A stretch of DNA of 30,732 nt from a virus. A model generated the notes under the pieces. The model saw only the letters and a program-made list of their open reading frames with translations. It was not told the DNA's origin and ran no database searches. Where the stretch lies: positions 1 to 30,732 of IMG/VR virus record IMGVR_UViG_3300047319_000515; one strand, written 5' to 3'. Shown here piece after piece: positions 22,299-29,312 of this stretch (positions are counted from its first letter, which is position 1; each line of letters opens with the position of its first letter). The translations under genes were made by a program, and so were the position numbers.

Positions 22299-22876
22299 CC
22301 ACTAAAGCCATTATTCTTGAGCATAACATTGCGACAAATGTTTTTATGGAAGAACCTACCCGGAAGGATCGTAGTCTCGTGGACCTAGTGCTTGCCAATG
22401 AGTCGGCAATTGCGGCTTTGCAAGCGGCTGTAGTGGTCTTGCCATCCGGTACAGTCTTGCAGTACAAGAGGCAGGTTGGTGCTTCCGCCGATTTCGACGT
22501 TACCGGAACAACGTACCTGGATACCGGCTTTTCCGTGGCTCTGCCCAACGCATTGGCGGCGGCGGGGAATAAGGTCCGCATTCGCGTGCAATTCGCCATT
22601 GAGTTTTTTTACGATCCGCCTTTGCACGTATTTTCCTTTACGCTCAAGCGCGGCTCTACTGATTTGACTCCCGCGCAAGGCGCAATGGTAGTTGTTAAGG
22701 AAGGCGCGACGGCGGCGGATCAAATATTGTGGATTACGTTTGAATGGGAAGACGCGCCAGGCGCCGTTGGCGTTAATACCTACAAGCTTTTTGGCAAATG
22801 CGACGGCGGGCAAAAGGTAACGATTGTGGGAACCCAAGCACCGGTTGTTATGATTGCAGAAGAAATCAAGGCGTAA
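22295..22876 (+). CDS. Probable jelly-roll structural protein (head fibre or decoration)
   Basis: ATG 22295 overlaps the Mu F stop (ATGA). The first ~60 residues contain a helix (LVDLVLANESAIAALQAAVV). The remaining ~130 form a beta-rich domain with the spacing of phage C1q/TNF-like jelly rolls: TTYLDTGFSVAL, KVRIRVQFAIEFFYDPP, FSFTLKRGSTDL, ILWITFEWEDAPG, and VMIAEEIKA. Domains like this usually sit on tail fibres or head decorations. Here it lies between the Mu F and protease genes, which points to the head. The fold assignment is by pattern only. Confidence 0.6.
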   Translation: MTTKAIILEHNIATNVFMEEPTRKDRSLVDLVLANESAIAALQAAVVVLPSGTVLQYKRQVGASADFDVTGTTYLDTGFSVALPNALAAAGNKVRIRVQFAIEFFYDPPLHVFSFTLKRGSTDLTPAQGAMVVVKEGATAADQILWITFEWEDAPGAVGVNTYKLFGKCDGGQKVTIVGTQAPVVMIAEEIKA

Positions 22877-22886
22877 AGGAAACAAT

Positions 22887-23570
22887 ATGGCTTTAAAGAT
22901 TATTCAAATTCCGGAAGCCGAGCAAAAGCGTGTGGTTGTCCATAGGGCTTTTGAAATTAAGGAAATTAAGGACGACGGCACTTTTGCCGGCTATGGCTCG
23001 ACTTTTGGAAACATTGACCAAGGCGGCGACATTTGTGCGCCCGGATGTTTTGATGAAACGTTGACAGAGTACAAGCAAGCCGGGCTCATGCCTCATATGT
23101 TCTTTTCCCACAATATTTATGAGCCCGTGGGCGATTATACGAAATTGGAAACTGACCAGAAAGGTTTGTATTGCGAAGGCAAGCTGTGGCTTGGCGACGG
23201 TATCCCTAAAGCGCAGCAGACTTATAGAATGCTTAAAAGCAAAACCGGGAAGGGTCTGTCTATCGGATATTCCACCAAAGAATACAGCATGGACGAAGAG
23301 ACAGGCATTAGGACCTTGCTCAAGGTGAAACTGCATGAAATCAGCCCCACACCGTTCCCCATGAACGAAAAGGCGGAAATTACCGCAGTAAAAACAATGT
23401 TGCTTTGCAAGGATAAACTTGGTATAAGAGAGGCAGAGGAAATCCTACGGGACGTAGGACTTTCGCACACAGAGGCAAAGCGTTTTCTCGCTTTACTCGC
23501 AACCGGTCTTAAAGAGTCGTGGGACGCGACGCGGGACTTGGTAGATGTTTGCAAAAGTCTTACACGTTAA
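22887..23570 (+). CDS. Prohead maturation protease (HK97/U35 type)
   Basis: I start it at 22887, behind AAAGGAAA, giving 227 residues. The first strands FAGYGSTFGNIDQGGD (33-48) and the catalytic residues fit the U35 prohead protease family: H75 in MFFSHN, S125 in GKGLSIGYS and E151 in HEISPTPFPMN. The last ~60 residues are a helical extension (EAEEILRDVGLSHTEAKRFL) that often serves as a scaffold part. It cleaves the capsid delta domain and then itself. It directly precedes the capsid gene, as usual. Confidence 0.9.
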   Translation: MALKIIQIPEAEQKRVVVHRAFEIKEIKDDGTFAGYGSTFGNIDQGGDICAPGCFDETLTEYKQAGLMPHMFFSHNIYEPVGDYTKLETDQKGLYCEGKLWLGDGIPKAQQTYRMLKSKTGKGLSIGYSTKEYSMDEETGIRTLLKVKLHEISPTPFPMNEKAEITAVKTMLLCKDKLGIREAEEILRDVGLSHTEAKRFLALLATGLKESWDATRDLVDVCKSLTR

Positions 23571-23582
23571 AGGGATTTTCAC

Positions 23583-24857
23583 ATGGACGCAGCCGATTTG
23601 AAACTGGTTAAGGAGTCTATCGAGACTCTAGGCCGAGCTTGGGAAGAGTACAAGCCGACGCTCAAGGCGATCAAGGAAGGCACCTACAAGGGCCAGGCTA
23701 CCGACGAATTGCAGACCAAGCTTAACAAGCTGGACGCTGCGCTCACAGATGCCCAGGCGGTCAAGGGCCGGCTGGAAGCCATCGAGACAGCGCTTAACCG
23801 CACTGGCGGCGGCAATGGCGGCGCGGCGCCGATCATGGTCAAGGATTGCTACGGCGGCGAGTGGGAACAGCCCGCCGACCACAAGGCTTTCCGCAATCGT
23901 TTCGCTAAATTCATCCGCAAGGGCGAAGAGGGCGTTACGACTGAGGGCCGCCAGGTGTGGACTCCGAGTGATGCCGACCGCAAGAGCCTGTCGGTTCAGT
24001 CGGACCCGGACGGCGGTTACACGGTTATTGCCGATATGTCGGGCCGCGTGATCCGTCGCGTGTTTGAGACTTCGCCCCTTCGCGCGCTTGCCAGCGTCCA
24101 GAATATTTCCAGCGATGCGCTAGAGGGTCTGTACGACGACAACGAAGCCAGCGCCGGTTGGGTTTCGGAAGCCGGCACTCGTTCTAGTTCCAGCACTCCG
24201 CAGATTGGCAAATGGCGCATTCCGGTTCACGAAATGTATGCCATGCCCGCCGCTACGCAGCGCATTCTTGACGATAGCAATATCAATATTGAGCAGTGGC
24301 TTGCGCAAAAGGTGGCGGATTATTTCGCCCGTTTCCAGAATACTTCTTTCGTCACTGGTACGGGCATCGGCAAGCCTCGCGGCTTCCTGACCTACACCGC
24401 TGGTACTACTCTGCGCACTACGGTTCAGCAGGTTGCTTCCGGCACTTCCGCCGTCTTCACCTATGCGGGTCTGGTTTCGCTGGTCTATGCGCTCAAGGCG
24501 GACTACCGCCAGCGCGCATCGTTCGGCATGAACCGCACCAGCATTTCGGCGGTGCGTAAGATCGTGGACGGCCAGCAGCGCCCGCTGTGGGAGCCGTCGC
24601 TTCAGGTTGGCGAGCCTATGCGCCTGCTTGGCTACGCGGTCAATGAGCTTAACGACATGCCGGACCCGGCTGCGTCGAGCCTGTCGGCTGCGTTTGCCGA
24701 TTGGAAGGAGTTTTATCAGATCGTGGACCGTCAGGGTCTGCGGATTCTGCGCGACCCGTACACCAGCAAGGGCTTTGTTCTCTTCTATACGACTGCCCGC
24801 GTGGGCGGCGATGTTCTCAACACTGAGGCTGGCAAGATTCAGGTTCTTTCGACTTGA
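23583..24857 (+). CDS. Major capsid protein (HK97 fold)
   Basis: The 424-aa product follows AAAGGGA. Residues ~1-75 are a helical delta/scaffold domain (LVKESIETLGRAWEEYKPTL), likely removed by the protease upstream. The mature part shows family features: DADRKSLSVQSDPDGGYTVI (about 124-143), spine/A-domain strands (MSGRVIRRVFETSPLRALA), WVSEAGTR, FVTGTGIGKPRGFLTYTAG and AASSLSAAFADWKEFYQIVD near the end. Codon use is noticeably more GC-rich and regular than in neighbours, which fits high expression. It forms the icosahedral shell. Confidence 0.95.
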   Translation: MDAADLKLVKESIETLGRAWEEYKPTLKAIKEGTYKGQATDELQTKLNKLDAALTDAQAVKGRLEAIETALNRTGGGNGGAAPIMVKDCYGGEWEQPADHKAFRNRFAKFIRKGEEGVTTEGRQVWTPSDADRKSLSVQSDPDGGYTVIADMSGRVIRRVFETSPLRALASVQNISSDALEGLYDDNEASAGWVSEAGTRSSSSTPQIGKWRIPVHEMYAMPAATQRILDDSNINIEQWLAQKVADYFARFQNTSFVTGTGIGKPRGFLTYTAGTTLRTTVQQVASGTSAVFTYAGLVSLVYALKADYRQRASFGMNRTSISAVRKIVDGQQRPLWEPSLQVGEPMRLLGYAVNELNDMPDPAASSLSAAFADWKEFYQIVDRQGLRILRDPYTSKGFVLFYTTARVGGDVLNTEAGKIQVLST

Positions 24858-24921
24858 GCCTAACGGTTTAAGCGAAATCACCCGTACAGCTTGCTCCCTT
24901 AAGTGGGGAAGGATTCAAAAA

Positions 24922-25350
24922 ATGCGTTCTCTTCTCAATTCGGTAGACTGCAAGGCGGCGATCATTCCGCAGACGCAGACCAATGCCGACACTGCCATCG
25001 TTGGCGCAATCATTGATCGGCTGGGCTTTGAATCCCTGCTTTTCGTGATCGTGACCGGCGCCCTTACCGACGCGGACGCGACTTTTGCGGTCACGCTGGA
25101 AGAGGGTAACGATTCGGGCCTTTCGGATACTGCGGCGCCTGCGGCTGCGGACCTGGACGGCACGCTCGCGCTCGCCGGGTTTACTTTCGCCAACGATTCG
25201 CTCTGCCGTAAGATCGCCTATTGCGGGCAAAAGCGGTATGTGCGTCTGACTATCACCCCGACCGGCAATAACAGCGGCGCTGCGCCTCTGGCGGCTGTGG
25301 CGATCCTGGGGCATCCGTCGCGCCGTCCGACTGCCAACCCGCCTGTCTAG
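24922..25350 (+). CDS. Phage structural/decoration-like protein, 142 aa
   Basis: ATG 24922 follows GGGGAAGGA. A longer frame open from 24607 only overlaps the capsid gene and is not the real start. The sequence RSLLNSVDCKAAIIPQTQT, IDRLGFESLLFVIVTGALTD, FAVTLEEGNDSGLSD and ITPTGNNSGAAPLAAVAILG resembles small beta-sandwich proteins often found right after capsid genes. I infer a shell-decorating or auxiliary role from position. Codon use resembles the capsid gene, suggesting strong expression. Confidence 0.75.
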   Translation: MRSLLNSVDCKAAIIPQTQTNADTAIVGAIIDRLGFESLLFVIVTGALTDADATFAVTLEEGNDSGLSDTAAPAAADLDGTLALAGFTFANDSLCRKIAYCGQKRYVRLTITPTGNNSGAAPLAAVAILGHPSRRPTANPPV

Positions 25351-25382
25351 TAGGCGTTTCCGAAAAACTAAATAGAACCTGG

Positions 25383-25411
25383 AACCCTCCGCGTATCGTG
25401 CGCGGAGGGTT
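25383..25411 (+). terminator. 11-bp hairpin after the capsid block
   Basis: Arms AACCCTCCGCG (25383-25393) and CGCGGAGGGTT (25401-25411) are exact complements around a 7-base loop. No U-run follows (ACAGCG), so strong intrinsic termination is unlikely. It sits in the 134-bp gap after the capsid and decoration genes. It may act as an attenuator or as an RNA-stability stem that keeps the capsid message high relative to the downstream connector genes. Confidence 0.5.
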
Positions 25412-25484
25412 ACAGCGTCGAATGCGTACCGGGCTTTATAAACCGCTGCTTGCCCGCGCAGCACAAAGAGCAGAGGAAAACCGC

Positions 25485-25778
25485 ATGCCTCCGATGGACT
25501 TGGAAAACGAAAAGACCGGCGCCCCGACCGATACCGACCGCGATATCCGCGTGACATTTGCCCAGGAATGGGCCTACGCCTATGCTGGCGTGGAAGTGGT
25601 GCGCTTTGCCAAGGGTGAAGTCGCGGACATTTCCAAAACCTGCCAGGCAGTTGCGGAAAAAGAGGGAATCAAATTCAAGGCTTCGCCGGACGAAAAGGAA
25701 ACGTGGGCCGGCAAGGCGCGGCGCTTGGATGATGAACGCAAGGCGGCTGCGGCTGCGCGTGCGCGCGGGAATCGCTAA
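25485..25778 (+). CDS. Small hypothetical protein, 97 aa
   Basis: I start it at 25485 because GAGGAAAA lies about 8 bases upstream, rather than at 25398, which falls inside the hairpin. The product has a charged N-terminus, a central beta-helix part (DIRVTFAQEWAYAYAGVEVV, then FAKGEVADISKTCQAVAEKE) and an Ala/Arg-rich helical tail (AAAAARARGNR). Its position between the decoration protein and the first connector is typical of small neck-region or head-completion proteins, but I cannot assign it. Confidence 0.6.
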   Translation: MPPMDLENEKTGAPTDTDRDIRVTFAQEWAYAYAGVEVVRFAKGEVADISKTCQAVAEKEGIKFKASPDEKETWAGKARRLDDERKAAAAARARGNR

Positions 25779-26420
25779 ATGATTCCGCGCGTTGAAATCG
25801 TAAGCATCGCCGGGACGGAGCCGGTAACAGCCGCTCTACTCAAGGCGCAGCTGCGTATCACCAACGCGCAAGAGGTTGATTTACTTGCCGGCATCGGCAA
25901 GGCGGCACGGACCAAAGCGGAAAATTACACCGGGCGGACGATTATAAAAAAGACGCTGCGTATGTGGCTGGATCGTCCGCCTGGTGGGAAATCGCGTTGG
26001 TTTAACGGAACGCGGCAAGCGCCAATTTCCAGCGTCGAAAATTCCGGTGTTGTGGAAATTCCGTCTAGCCCGGTTCAGTCTGTGGAAGCGGTAAAATCGT
26101 ACTCCAATACTGATGTTGCCACCACTGCCGACGTTTCGCAATACTACCTGGACAACGTGGACAGCATGCGACCTGCGCGGTTGTGTCTCCGTCTTGGCGC
26201 CATTTGGCCTATCGCCATTCGCCTGCATAATGGGTTTTCCGTGGATTATACGGCGGGCTATGCCGATGGCGCAGTGCCGGACGATTTGCAAGACGCCTTG
26301 CAGAAATTGGCGGCTTGGTTGTTTACCCATCGCGGCGATTATACCGATGAAAAAGCAATCAGAGACGCGGGCGCCTATGCGGGTCTGGACGATTACGTTT
26401 TTAGGAAAATCACGGCGTGA
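25779..26420 (+). CDS. Head-tail connector protein (gp6-like)
   Basis: ATG follows the previous stop without a gap. The N-terminus LKAQLRITNAQEVDLLAGIG, then KAARTKAENYTGRTIIKKTL is the classic helical start of gp6-like connectors. A long beta region follows (PISSVENSGVVEIPSSPVQS, SVDYTAGYADGAVPDDLQDA). The product is 213 aa, within the family's longer class. It would form a ring below the portal. Gene order in the neck region supports the call. Confidence 0.85.
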   Translation: MIPRVEIVSIAGTEPVTAALLKAQLRITNAQEVDLLAGIGKAARTKAENYTGRTIIKKTLRMWLDRPPGGKSRWFNGTRQAPISSVENSGVVEIPSSPVQSVEAVKSYSNTDVATTADVSQYYLDNVDSMRPARLCLRLGAIWPIAIRLHNGFSVDYTAGYADGAVPDDLQDALQKLAAWLFTHRGDYTDEKAIRDAGAYAGLDDYVFRKITA

Positions 26421-26785
26421 AACAATCCAAGTCAAATATAGCGGCGGGCGATCTTAAAGACTTTGGCTACGTCGAAAAGTTTGTCGGGGTTGCGGACGAT
26501 ACCGGCGGCGCACCAGACGATTGGACAGCGGTTACGGAAGCGTGGGCGAGAATTACGCCTTATCGCGGCGGCGATCCGCGCATAGGACAACAGCTGCAAT
26601 CACAGACCACGCACGTTATAGACGTGCGCTATGATCCGCGCATCGTTGGCGAAATGCGTTACAAGCTTCCCGTTTCCATTCCAGGTAGAACGGCCCGCCT
26701 TTTCAAAATCGTATACGTTTCCGATATTGAGGAACGGCACGAATTTATGAGCTTGTTTTGCGAGGAAGGCGGGCATACAAACTAA
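26417..26785 (+). CDS. Head-tail adaptor/closure protein
   Basis: The start is GTG, overlapping the previous stop (GTGA). The 122-aa beta-rich protein shows the stopper-family layout: WTAVTEAWARITPYRGGD, SQTTHVIDVRYDPRIVGEMR and ARLFKIVYVSDIEERHEFMS. This is typical of SPP1 gp16 / phage head-tail joining proteins, which close the DNA channel after packaging. Its stop overlaps the next ATG (TAATG). Confidence 0.82.
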   Translation: MKQSKSNIAAGDLKDFGYVEKFVGVADDTGGAPDDWTAVTEAWARITPYRGGDPRIGQQLQSQTTHVIDVRYDPRIVGEMRYKLPVSIPGRTARLFKIVYVSDIEERHEFMSLFCEEGGHTN

Positions 26786-27255
26786 TGCCAGTTGCCGTCC
26801 AAGTCGTTGTGATGGGATTGGAAAAGCTCAAGGCACGCCTTGAGAAACACAGCGCAGCCGTTAACGCAGCCGTTGCCAAGGAAATCCGCAAAGGTGCGAT
26901 TGCCATAGAGACAACGGCGAAAATGCTTATAGCCAATTCCCCGCGCGGCGGTCGGACGTACAATCTTAAAACGCGCAAGGGTAATGCCTCTGTGCATGTC
27001 GCATCCGCACCAGGCGAACCGCCAGCAACCCGCCCTAGTGGTGTGGGCGGCGGGCAGTTGGTGCGCGGTATCAATACGGTAATTGACCCGCGCGACCCGC
27101 GCATTGCCTACGTGGTTTCCCGCGCGCCTTACTCATTTTGGTTGGAGTTTGGCACTAAGCGTATGGGCAAGCGTCCGTTTCTCAAACCCGCAGAGCGCGA
27201 GCACCGCGCGGCGATTTCCAAAAACATCCGCGATGCTTGTCGCGGACTTGCATAA
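26785..27255 (+). CDS. HK97 gp10-like tail-completion protein
   Basis: ATG 26785 overlaps the previous stop. The 156-aa product begins with MGLEKLKARLEKHSAAVNAA and ends with the family hallmark APYSFWLEFGTKRMGKRPFLKP (split here by a short turn). The middle is a basic loop (SPRGGRTYNLKTRKGNASV). HK97 gp10-like proteins join the tail tube to the connector. I used the internal start; the longer frame at 26758 overlaps the adaptor gene. Confidence 0.85.
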   Translation: MPVAVQVVVMGLEKLKARLEKHSAAVNAAVAKEIRKGAIAIETTAKMLIANSPRGGRTYNLKTRKGNASVHVASAPGEPPATRPSGVGGGQLVRGINTVIDPRDPRIAYVVSRAPYSFWLEFGTKRMGKRPFLKPAEREHRAAISKNIRDACRGLA

Positions 27256-27267
27256 AGGTTAATTCCC

Positions 27268-27636
27268 ATGACTGAGACTGCCCAATCTATTCTAGTGGTT
27301 GCGCCTGCGGGGCTCGACATTTCGGACGCAGCGCTTACCCAAGCCGTTACTGGCGGGCATACGTTTGCCAATAACGGTAAGCAATATCTGATTGTCCAGA
27401 ATGGCGATAGTGGAAGCACCATTGCGACCATTGTCACCCAAGGCGTTGCCGACGCGGATAGTGCTCTGGCGGTTGCAGATCGCGCCGTAACCGTGCTTGC
27501 CGGTAAGCGAAAGATTATCGGCCCGTTCAAGCCGAGCCTTTACAATGACGCCAGTGGGCTTGTGCATTTCACACTCTCAGACTTTGCAACTGGCGTGCTG
27601 GTGGGAGTTATCCAGGCGACTGCGGACGCGGGCTAA
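27268..27636 (+). CDS. Small beta-rich structural-type protein, 122 aa
   Basis: ATG follows AAAGGTTAATT. The product has the strands HTFANNGKQYLIVQNGDSGS, ATIVTQGVADADSALAVADR and KRKIIGPFKPSLYNDASGLV. Similar sequences occur in phage tail-completion regions as small beta-sandwich proteins. Its exact job is unknown. It lies between the gp10-like and DUF3168 genes, so I infer a minor structural role. Confidence 0.65.
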   Translation: MTETAQSILVVAPAGLDISDAALTQAVTGGHTFANNGKQYLIVQNGDSGSTIATIVTQGVADADSALAVADRAVTVLAGKRKIIGPFKPSLYNDASGLVHFTLSDFATGVLVGVIQATADAG

Positions 27637-27642
27637 GCAGTC

Positions 27643-28092
27643 ATGGACGATCATGGTTTCGCTTTAATCGACATACAAAAGGCGGTTTATTCCGTCTTGT
27701 CGGGCGACTCTGTGCTTGCCGGGCTTACGCTCAACCCTGGTACGTCTTGGAAAATTCACGATTTCGTGCCAATGCCGGAAGTGTATCCTTACATTGTAAT
27801 GGGTGACGATGCGTCAGACGTGATAGACGTAAAAGACGATGGCGACCATGAGCAAATGGAACAGACGGAATTGACGATTCACTTTTATAGCCGATACCGT
27901 GGAAACCAGGAAGCAAAACTAGCCATGCAAAGAGTCCACGCGCTGCTTAACGGGCGCGAGGAATCCATGAGCGTTCCGTTTCAGGAAGTAGTCGTATTTA
28001 TGCGGACAACGGCGGCTTGCTACAGGGAGCCGGATGGAAAAACAATCCACGGCATTTTGAAATTCACAGCAACGACAGCGACAGGGGGATAA
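27643..28092 (+). CDS. DUF3168 tail-terminator-like protein
   Basis: The 149-aa product fits DUF3168: a helix IDIQKAVYSVLSGDSVLAGL, then YPYIVMGDDASDVID, ELTIHFYSRYRGNQEAKLAM and HALLNGREESM. This family caps the tail tube at the head-proximal end in siphophages. It is encoded directly before the tail tube gene, as usual. There is no clear Shine-Dalgarno, so it may be translated by coupling with the gene before. Confidence 0.85.
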   Translation: MDDHGFALIDIQKAVYSVLSGDSVLAGLTLNPGTSWKIHDFVPMPEVYPYIVMGDDASDVIDVKDDGDHEQMEQTELTIHFYSRYRGNQEAKLAMQRVHALLNGREESMSVPFQEVVVFMRTTAACYREPDGKTIHGILKFTATTATGG

Positions 28093-28095
28093 GTC

Positions 28096-28512
28096 ATGGC
28101 TTACGGCAAGGGAAAATCTTTTCTGGTGAAGCGGGAGACTAGCACGCCTGGCACCTATGCCACGGTTGGCGGCATGAAATCAAACGGCATGCAGATTAAT
28201 AACAAGCTTATCGACGTTACCGATAAGGACCTTCCGGACTGGATGCAGCAGATTTCAGGCGGTATCAAGTCTATGTCTCTCACGCTGTCGGGCGTGATGA
28301 AAGACAATGCGCAACTCGTCGCGCTCATGGCGGCGGTTGTGGCGACGGATGGAACGGACATTCAGAATTTCCAGCTTGTGTCGGCGCTTGGTTATAAGTT
28401 TCAAGGACCATTCGCCATTGAAGATTTTTCAGCCAATGGCGATGTTGGCAAGGAAGAGTCTTACACGCTCAAGCTGTCCAGCGCTGGCAATATCACGTAC
28501 ACTCCGGCCTAA
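28096..28512 (+). CDS. Major tail tube protein (TP901-1 type)
   Basis: ATG is preceded by GGGGGATAAGTC. The 138-aa product matches small TP901-1-type tail tubes: GKGKSFLVKRETSTPGTYAT, a QINNKLIDVTDKDLPDWMQQ segment, SLTLSGVMKDNAQLVALMAA and FQGPFAIEDFSANGDVGKEE. All parts of the compact beta-sandwich with its helix are present. It polymerises as hexameric rings around the tape measure. A non-contractile tail is inferred, since no sheath gene is seen. Confidence 0.87.
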   Translation: MAYGKGKSFLVKRETSTPGTYATVGGMKSNGMQINNKLIDVTDKDLPDWMQQISGGIKSMSLTLSGVMKDNAQLVALMAAVVATDGTDIQNFQLVSALGYKFQGPFAIEDFSANGDVGKEESYTLKLSSAGNITYTPA

Positions 28513-28522
28513 AGGGTAGCAC

Positions 28523-28708
28523 ATGGGCAACGCATCCGCTCCCGATTTCGACGAAAATTTCGCGCGCCAGCAAGTGACCAACTGGCGCGCGAAATACGAA
28601 GCGGCGCGCGCTGCGGGCAATTCCGGCGATGCCGTCAAGGCGGCTGCGAGCGTGGACGCGGCGGAGACTCGTTTAAACGAAATCACCAGAAAGAACAGAG
28701 GCAGGTAA
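28523..28708 (+). CDS. Small helical protein, 61 aa
   Basis: AAAGGG precedes the ATG by about 7 bases. The product is one charged helix pair (EDNF-like start, then RQQVTNWRAKYEAARAAGNS, GDAVKAAASVDAAETRLNEI) ending in basic residues. It lies between the tail tube and chaperone genes. No family is recognised. Confidence 0.55.
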   Translation: MGNASAPDFDENFARQQVTNWRAKYEAARAAGNSGDAVKAAASVDAAETRLNEITRKNRGR

Positions 28709-28712
28709 AACC

Positions 28713-29099
28713 GTGGACGACAAAACCGCAGAGAAGCCGGACGAATCCGGCTTGCTTATTTTGGACATCGCCGGCAACAAATGGCCGGCAAAGCTCACAC
28801 TCAAGGAATGGCGCATTGCCGAAAAGCTTTTAGACAAACCCTTGCACCGCGTCTTAGAGCGCATGCTTCCCGGCAACGGGGTGATGGGCGAATTTTTCGT
28901 AGACGAAATGGCTACGATTTTTCGCGGCTGCATTCGCGGCGCAGGCGAGAAAAATCCGCCGACCGTGGACGCCATTGCGCAGGAAATCGCAGAGCGTGGG
29001 CAATCCAAGTTTATCCCGGCTTATATCGCCATCGTATGGGGAGCCCTCAAGGGCAGGGAGGAACCGGCAACGGGGGAAGCGACGGCGAGCAAGGGATAG
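28713..29099 (+). CDS. Tail assembly chaperone, short product (gpG-like)
   Basis: The 128-aa product starts at GTG 28713. It has a beta strand (GNKWPAKLTLKEWRIAEKLL) and a helical core (FFVDEMATIFRGCIRGAGEK, then SKFIPAYIAIVWGALKGREE). This resembles the GTA/HK97-type tail assembly chaperone. The TAG stop is near a second open frame (-1) that continues to 29302, as in the lambda gpG/gpGT pair. It precedes the tape measure gene, its expected client. Confidence 0.72.
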   Translation: MDDKTAEKPDESGLLILDIAGNKWPAKLTLKEWRIAEKLLDKPLHRVLERMLPGNGVMGEFFVDEMATIFRGCIRGAGEKNPPTVDAIAQEIAERGQSKFIPAYIAIVWGALKGREEPATGEATASKG

Positions 29100-29302
29100 A
29101 ACCGGGCGACCTTTGCTTAGCCTTCCATTCCGCCCTTGTCTGTAATTTCCAGGTGCAACCGTCCGAGGCTTGGGATTGTACTCCCCAGGATTTTTGGCGG
29201 TTCAGCAAATGGAAGGAAGACCTGGACACGGACGCCAAGCGCGGCGGCAAGCCAATGTCGCGCGCAGAGTTTGTAGCCTTAGAGAAACGCTTTCCGGACT
29301 GA
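29036..29302 (+). CDS. Tail assembly chaperone, T-part in -1 frame (frameshift or separate ORF)
   Basis: The frame is -1 relative to the chaperone gene and stays open past its TAG. Beyond the Gly-rich start (GSPQGQGGTGNGGSDGEQG) it encodes a conserved-looking domain (DLCLAFHSALVCNFQVQPSE, DFWRFSKWKEDLDTDAKRGG and SRAEFVALEKRFPD). A run GGGGG at 29072-29076, in frame as ACG GGG GAA, is one place where the peptidyl-tRNA could slip back one base. It has an in-frame ATG at 29036 but no clear ribosome site. Either a fusion product or a separate 88-aa protein is possible. Confidence 0.6.
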   Translation: MGSPQGQGGTGNGGSDGEQGIEPGDLCLAFHSALVCNFQVQPSEAWDCTPQDFWRFSKWKEDLDTDAKRGGKPMSRAEFVALEKRFPD

Positions 29303-29312
29303 GGGAACGATC

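Noticed and set aside
24868-24877. TTTAAGCGAA shared with the palindrome at 2448 as an operator family
   Set aside because: Only part of the palindrome is present, and the copy near 12117 is in coding sequence. Three matches are too few to claim.
24120-24881. 253-codon minus-strand frame antisense to the capsid gene
   Set aside because: It is a shadow of the GC-rich, highly codon-biased capsid gene with no start signal.
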